Positions 58,952-64,000 of a stretch of DNA of 64,000 nucleotides are shown here, in pieces. Origin of the DNA: Planctomycetota bacterium (GTDB taxonomy: Bacteria > Planctomycetota > Phycisphaerae > WQYP01); contig JAJYZF010000012.1 in NCBI GenBank assembly GCA_021800165.1, positions 1-64,000 of the forward strand. The letters are read 5' to 3'. Under the pieces are notes generated by a model, which was not told the DNA's origin, made no database searches, and saw only the letters and a program-made list of their open reading frames with translations. Numbering within the stretch: position 1 is the stretch's first letter; each line of letters starts with the position of its first letter. The translations under genes were made by a program, and so were the position numbers.

Positions 58952-59700
58952 ACCCATCCATTGATTCACCATCTCCGGCCGCCGCCCGCCTCGACCCGGA
59001 AGGTCTGTCTCAACGCTTTGCCGCTGGTGCGCCGTCCGAAATTATTCAGTGGGCCGTCGATACGTTCGGAGATAGCCTGCTCATGACCAGCAGTTTCGGT
59101 GCCGAGAGCATGTGCCTCATCCACCTGCTCACGCGCGTCAAGCCGGATGTGCGTATTGTATTGGTGAATACCGGCTATTTATTCCACCAAACCCTGATCT
59201 TTATGGAAGAAATGCGCCGGCGCTACGGCTTAAACGTGCTGGAATACCATTCACATCATGACCCCCTGGTGTATCTGACCGTCCACGGCGAAACGGACCC
59301 ACGGATACGGCGCAATGTGGATGCCTGCTGCCGCGATAATAAAAACGAAGTTTTTGACCGGGCCATGCGGGAACTGGCTCCGGCGGCGTGGGTTCGTGGC
59401 GTCCGCGCCGATCAATCCGCCACCAGATCCAGGATGAAAGTGGTGGAGTGGAATGCCCGGATAAACGCCTGGGCCATCTCGCCGCTGCTGAACTGGGACC
59501 ACCGGCGCATTTTTGAGTATATGAAGCACAACAACCTGCCCTTTCATCCACTGTGGCAACAAGGCTACGTTTCCATCGGATGCAACCCCGAAACCTGCAC
59601 CCGCCCCATTGCGGCGGACAGCGATCCGCGGCAGGGCCGATGGGCCGGACTGGATAAAAAGGAGTGCGGCATCCACCTAGATCAAGGAGCGGGAATCTAG
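58948..59700 (+). CDS. cysH: Phosphoadenylyl-/adenylyl-sulfate reductase (Fe-S type)
   Basis: TSSFGAESMCLIHLLTRVKPDVRIVLVNTGYLFHQT; DACCRDNK; IGCNPETCTRPI; KKECGIH. Confidence 0.94.
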   Translation: MNPSIDSPSPAAARLDPEGLSQRFAAGAPSEIIQWAVDTFGDSLLMTSSFGAESMCLIHLLTRVKPDVRIVLVNTGYLFHQTLIFMEEMRRRYGLNVLEYHSHHDPLVYLTVHGETDPRIRRNVDACCRDNKNEVFDRAMRELAPAAWVRGVRADQSATRSRMKVVEWNARINAWAISPLLNWDHRRIFEYMKHNNLPFHPLWQQGYVSIGCNPETCTRPIAADSDPRQGRWAGLDKKECGIHLDQGAGI

Positions 59701-59721
59701 TGCTCGGTCAGCGCACTAGCC

Positions 59722-60936
59722 CTACAGCCACCAGCGCATGCTCCAGGCGAGCATGGCCAAAAATCGTGTCCGCACGGAATATCGGGCGACATCGCGGAGT
59801 CTTACCTGGCGACTGCGGCGTATCTCGTGGCGACAGATGCGCCTGGCCATGGCGGCGAATTTGTCGGACCGAATCACAGCCATGAATTCCAGGTTGGTGT
59901 ACAAACTCCGTGGGTCCATATTGGCGGAACCCAGAATTGTCCACTGCCGATCAATCACAACGAGCTTGGTATGCATCATCCGGGTCGTGCGTTCATGAAT
60001 GGCAAAGCCGGCCCGCAGCAGTCTCTTGTATAAATACAATGTGGCGTAGCGGGCCACGCGTACATCCGGCCGGGCCGGCACTATGATACGTACCCGAATT
60101 CGGCGGTTGCCCAGCCGGGTCAAGGCGAACATCACCCGCCCGACCGGAATAAAATAAGCCATGGCGATCACCACGCTGTGCTGCGCCCCGCGCAGCATTC
60201 GTCGATAGACCCGCGGGGCCCGGCTGAATTTAAGGCCCGGACCGGAATCAAAAAAATGAATGGATTCCGCTCCGTCGGACAGGTTCACCCGCCGATACGC
60301 CGTCGGCCTGCGCGAGAGGCGAAGACCCTTCGCATGCGCCCACGACCGCTCGAATGATTCGGCCACCTGCCGCTGTTGTGGCCCTTCCATGCGAATATGC
60401 AAGTCACGCCATCCGGTCATCGGAGCAGCCTGATCGTCCAAATTCAAGTACCGCCGGTCGCGACCATGATCGATGATGTTCATCCCGCCGAAATACGCGC
60501 ACGTGTCATCCACCACCAGCAGTTTGCGATGATCCCGCCGGTTCAAAATGGTGAAGAACCTCACCTTGCGCAGCGACTCCCAGAGATTATGATATGCATG
60601 CGCCCGTACGCCCGCCTCGCGCATGGTTGAGAAAAAGGCCAATGGCGTGGCCGTCGAACCGACGGCATCATAGAGTAAGCGAACATCCAGACCGTCTCCG
60701 GCCCGACGCATCAAGGCTTCGGCAATGGCGGTGCCGCTGGCGTCTTCCGCGAAGATGTAGGTTTCCATCCAGATGTGGTGCTTGGCCTGATCGATGTCGC
60801 CAAGCATGGACTCGAATAACGCCGGGGCCTCGGTAAACACATCCAAACGGTGATCCGCTACGATCACTGATTCGCGAATCGCCGCCGCAGATGAGGCAGA
60901 CGCCCGCGGTTCGCCGTCAGCATCAATCAGATCCAT
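59722..60936 (-). CDS. Cardiolipin synthase-like phospholipase D family protein
   Basis: Two HKD motifs: HRKLLVVDDTCAYFGGMNI and HTKLVVIDRQWTILGSANMDPRS. Confidence 0.93.
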   Translation of the reverse strand: MDLIDADGEPRASASSAAAIRESVIVADHRLDVFTEAPALFESMLGDIDQAKHHIWMETYIFAEDASGTAIAEALMRRAGDGLDVRLLYDAVGSTATPLAFFSTMREAGVRAHAYHNLWESLRKVRFFTILNRRDHRKLLVVDDTCAYFGGMNIIDHGRDRRYLNLDDQAAPMTGWRDLHIRMEGPQQRQVAESFERSWAHAKGLRLSRRPTAYRRVNLSDGAESIHFFDSGPGLKFSRAPRVYRRMLRGAQHSVVIAMAYFIPVGRVMFALTRLGNRRIRVRIIVPARPDVRVARYATLYLYKRLLRAGFAIHERTTRMMHTKLVVIDRQWTILGSANMDPRSLYTNLEFMAVIRSDKFAAMARRICRHEIRRSRQVRLRDVARYSVRTRFLAMLAWSMRWWL

Positions 60937-61021
60937 GTTTAACCGTCCACGCCCGCACCCGGATGGGAAGATACCCACCATCCGATCAAGCCGTTCCACC
61001 GTCGACCAGCCGGACGCGATG

Positions 61022-61387
61022 CTATTTAGCGCAGTCCACCAAGCGGTGCACTGATGCCGGCACCAAGCAGATGAACACCAGATCTTCGCCGCCGGTATTC
61101 ACAAATTGATGCAATTCGTTAGGTGACACGAAAATAACATCGCCCGGCACAATCTCCCGCACACCCTGGGCGCTCAAAGCCGTTCCCCGCCCGGCCACCA
61201 CGAGAATTTCATGTTCATAATCATGTTGATGCCGCGGGGTATTGCCGCCCGGGGCCACGCTGAACTTGCGCATGGCAAAGTTCGGACATTGGTCCTGCGG
61301 ACCAAGCAGCATCTGCATACTCACTCGATACGCTCCGGGCATGGTGACCGGAACCGACGGAACGGATGCTGAACCCTTGATGATCAT
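61022..61387 (-). CDS. Cupin-domain protein
   Basis: PGGNTPRHQHDYEHEILVVAGRGTAL...PGDVIFVSPNELHQFVNTG. Confidence 0.92.
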   Translation of the reverse strand: MIIKGSASVPSVPVTMPGAYRVSMQMLLGPQDQCPNFAMRKFSVAPGGNTPRHQHDYEHEILVVAGRGTALSAQGVREIVPGDVIFVSPNELHQFVNTGGEDLVFICLVPASVHRLVDCAK

Positions 61388-61417
61388 CAGAATCTCCTGG
61401 CCGCCACAAAATACCGC

Positions 61418-61888
61418 CTACTGCGGCTGACCGCCGGAATAATCGTATACCCATTCACAAGAAGTCAATTTGTATTCCACCAGCTCTGTCGGTGGAAAAA
61501 AGCGGGCCAACTCGGCCGCCGCCGTTTCCGGAGAATCGCTGCCATGGATAAGGTTGAAACTGCTGGAAAGGCCGAAATCCCCCCGAATAGTGCCCGGTTC
61601 CGCTTTGAACCCAAACGTGGCCCCCATCATCTTTCGAGATACATCAATGGCATTATTGCCTTGCAGCGCCAAGACCACCACCGGTCCCCCGGTCATGAAC
61701 CGAATCAAACCGTCATAAAAGGGCTTTCCCTTATGCACGGCATAGTGTTCCTGGGCCAGAGCGGGGGAAATCCGCATCATCTTCATGCCAATAACTTGCA
61801 GGCCGCGGCGTTCAAAACGACCGACAATTTCGCCGATCAGGCCACGCTGTACCCCATCCGGCTTTACAATAATTAATGTTCTCTGCAT
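61418..61888 (-). CDS. ndk: Nucleoside diphosphate kinase
   Basis: MQRTLIIVKPDGVQRGLIGEIVGRFERRGLQVIGMKMM; NLIHGSDSPETAAAELARFF. Confidence 0.97.
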   Translation of the reverse strand: MQRTLIIVKPDGVQRGLIGEIVGRFERRGLQVIGMKMMRISPALAQEHYAVHKGKPFYDGLIRFMTGGPVVVLALQGNNAIDVSRKMMGATFGFKAEPGTIRGDFGLSSSFNLIHGSDSPETAAAELARFFPPTELVEYKLTSCEWVYDYSGGQPQ

Positions 61889-62068
61889 GATTGATCCTGT
61901 CGAAATCCACTCACTTCAGCCTCCGTTATATTACTCAGTTAACCCCTGATGGCAAGCCCGCGATGCCCCATCAGGTATTCCCGGTGTTGGTTCCCCATCC
62001 TTGCCCCGACACCGCCGGCCGACCGACACCTTAAGCCCGTGGCCAAAGCTTATCGGGCCACCAAGGTC

Positions 62069-64000
62069 TCATGCACGTGTGAATTCATGATATAAATCGG
62101 CATATCTGCCTTGGCGGGCCAGCAGCGCTTGATGCGTGCCCCGCTCCACCACGCGGCCATGGTCCAGCACCAGCAGCAAATCCGCGTGAATGATGGTGCT
62201 GAGCCGATGGGCCACCACAAATGTGGTACGGTTGGCGGTTAAACGCTCCAGAGCCTGTTGAATCAGCAATTCCGTATGGGTATCCACCGCGCTGGTTGCT
62301 TCATCCAGCAAGAGTATCCGCGGATTGGCCACAAAGGCCCGGGCAAAACAGATGAGCTGCCTTTGCCCCAGGCTTACCGACGCCCCGCGCTCCCCCACCT
62401 CGGTCTGAAAGCCGTCTTTCAATTCCATAATCATGTCGTAACAATCCAGCTTTTTCGTGGCGGCGTAAACCTCCTCATCCGTGGCCTGCGGACGGGCATA
62501 GCGTATGTTGTCCATTACCGTACCCGTAAAGAGATAGTTATTCTGCGATACAATGCCCATTTGCTTGTGCAGACTTTCGCCGGAAATGTCGCGCACATCA
62601 TACCCGTCAATCAACACCCGCCCCTGCTGGGCCACGTAAAATCGGCAGATCAGGCTGATAATGGTGGACTTGCCGCAACCGGTATGGCCCACCAGAGCCA
62701 CCATTTGTCCCGGCTCAACTTGAAAATTAATATCCTGTAAAACCGTTTTGTCACTTTGGTAGCCGAAAGTCACGTGCTCAAAACACACCGCGCCTTGCAC
62801 CGGCGGCAAGGCGATGGCACCGGCCCTGTCCTGCACTTGCGGCTCCTGGGCCAGCAGTGTCTGCACGCGCTCCGCACAGGCCATGGCCATCATGGTATCG
62901 TTATAAAAATTACCGAAATTGATGACCGGCCCCATAAACCAGTCCCAGTAGATAAACATCGCCACCAGTTCGCCGATGGTGAATTTCCGCGCCGCCGGAT
63001 CCGCGGCCGTATGAAATACCAGATATGCCCCGAAGACCAGGATGATCACCTTGCCGAGAAATCCGATTAACCCCAGCAGCGGCTGATAGATTCCATTGAC
63101 CACCGCAGCTCGTACATTGTTACTGGTATTGACCACTTGCAGGCTGTTAAAAACATCCAAGTTCTGATGCTGCCGATTGAAGGCCGCCACCACCCGCATT
63201 CCGGAGATATTTTCCGCCAGGTTTGAACTGACTTGGGTATAACCTTCACGCACCCGCCGCCACGCCGCCCCCACGCGCCGGCGATAATAAATATTGAGCA
63301 GATAAAGCACCGGCCCCAACCACAATACCGCCAGCGCAATGCGCCAATCCATCACGATGAGGATGACCGCGGCAATGAGCATCATGGTTACGTTGCTTAG
63401 CAGGGTGTTGACCCCCCACACAATGGTATTGAACATGGAATCGATATCGCTGGTGCCGCGGGTAAGAATTCGGCCGAATTTGGTTTTGTCGTAGTAGTTC
63501 ATGGACAGCCGTTGCAAATGGGCAAAGACCCGTTTGCGCAGGTTAAAAAGCACCTTTTCACCGATCAGGGAAGTGTTGAGAATACCCCACCGCTGCAACA
63601 ACAAACCGATGGCCATGGTGAAAGCCCAAACGGCGATGGTGCTGAAGATATTCAAGTATGCCAGATGGGTGCGCGAAAGCCCGGCCAATTCCTTCGCCCA
63701 TGCCGGATGAACAAATCCCAAAGCCCGGGCCGCCAGCCTTACTTGCAGGTTTAGAGTTTTACCAGGAATATCCGTATCAATGAGTTGCTGCATGTAACGC
63801 GGTGTAATCATTTCACACAGGTTCACCAGCAATCCGACGATCGCCGTAATCACATAGCCGCGGCGATAGGGCCGCATCCATTCCAGAATGCCCCGTACCA
63901 CTTTCCAGTCCAGCGGTTTGTACGCCGCCTCGCTTTCCGGCGTGGGCGGCGATGTCGCCGAGAGTCGCTCGGACGCCGCGGTGGATTTACCCGGGCGTTT
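62069..64000 (-). CDS. ABC exporter, fused permease/ATPase (MsbA-like); 5' end beyond window
   Basis: LVGHTGCGKSTIISLICRFY, VSLGQRQLICFARAFVANPRILLLDEATSAVDTHTE; frame stays open to 64000 (KRPGKSTAASERLS...). Confidence 0.95.
   Translation of the reverse strand, partial: KRPGKSTAASERLSATSPPTPESEAAYKPLDWKVVRGILEWMRPYRRGYVITAIVGLLVNLCEMITPRYMQQLIDTDIPGKTLNLQVRLAARALGFVHPAWAKELAGLSRTHLAYLNIFSTIAVWAFTMAIGLLLQRWGILNTSLIGEKVLFNLRKRVFAHLQRLSMNYYDKTKFGRILTRGTSDIDSMFNTIVWGVNTLLSNVTMMLIAAVILIVMDWRIALAVLWLGPVLYLLNIYYRRRVGAAWRRVREGYTQVSSNLAENISGMRVVAAFNRQHQNLDVFNSLQVVNTSNNVRAAVVNGIYQPLLGLIGFLGKVIILVFGAYLVFHTAADPAARKFTIGELVAMFIYWDWFMGPVINFGNFYNDTMMAMACAERVQTLLAQEPQVQDRAGAIALPPVQGAVCFEHVTFGYQSDKTVLQDINFQVEPGQMVALVGHTGCGKSTIISLICRFYVAQQGRVLIDGYDVRDISGESLHKQMGIVSQNNYLFTGTVMDNIRYARPQATDEEVYAATKKLDCYDMIMELKDGFQTEVGERGASVSLGQRQLICFARAFVANPRILLLDEATSAVDTHTELLIQQALERLTANRTTFVVAHRLSTIIHADLLLVLDHGRVVERGTHQALLARQGRYADLYHEFTRA

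Noticed and set aside
1-64000. CRISPR arrays, transposases, integrases, prophage or toxin-antitoxin modules
   Set aside because: None seen: no regular spaced repeats and no recognisable recombinase/transposase motifs in the ORF translations.

Overview
A 64-kb bacterial chromosomal window. It is gene-dense, lacks recognisable mobile elements or CRISPR arrays, and looks like a PVC/planctomycete genome (Phycisphaerae-like; this is inference, partly from a 'small basic protein' MSLDPSLRGKSTLERHRNVL... and a dcw cluster without ftsA/ftsZ). Main content: MacB-type ABC efflux with an outer-membrane factor; a URO-D-like gene, a decayed secreted glycosidase and a GH38 alpha-mannosidase; BatA/DUF58; rsmD, leuB, ClC channel; asnB; SRP RNA (minus strand); ECF sigma plus a putative partner; a SAM-I riboswitch operon; plsY, ugd, epimerase, thrS; queD, bcp, prmC; a dcw block ftsW-murG-murC-murB-ddl-ftsQ; tRNA-Ala(GGC), tRNA-Arg(TCT); carbonic anhydrase; cysC-PHP-cysH; cls, ndk and an MsbA-like ABC exporter. 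The most interesting locus is 30.2-33.5 kb. There a SAM-I riboswitch with a terminator-type expression platform precedes a threonine-synthase-like PLP enzyme, a ThiS/MoaD-like carrier ending in GG, a stand-alone NIL-domain protein and a ThiF/MoeB-like E1 enzyme. I propose a protein-thiocarboxylate-dependent homocysteine/methionine route using a ThrC paralogue. All family calls come from reading the sequence; no database search was run.
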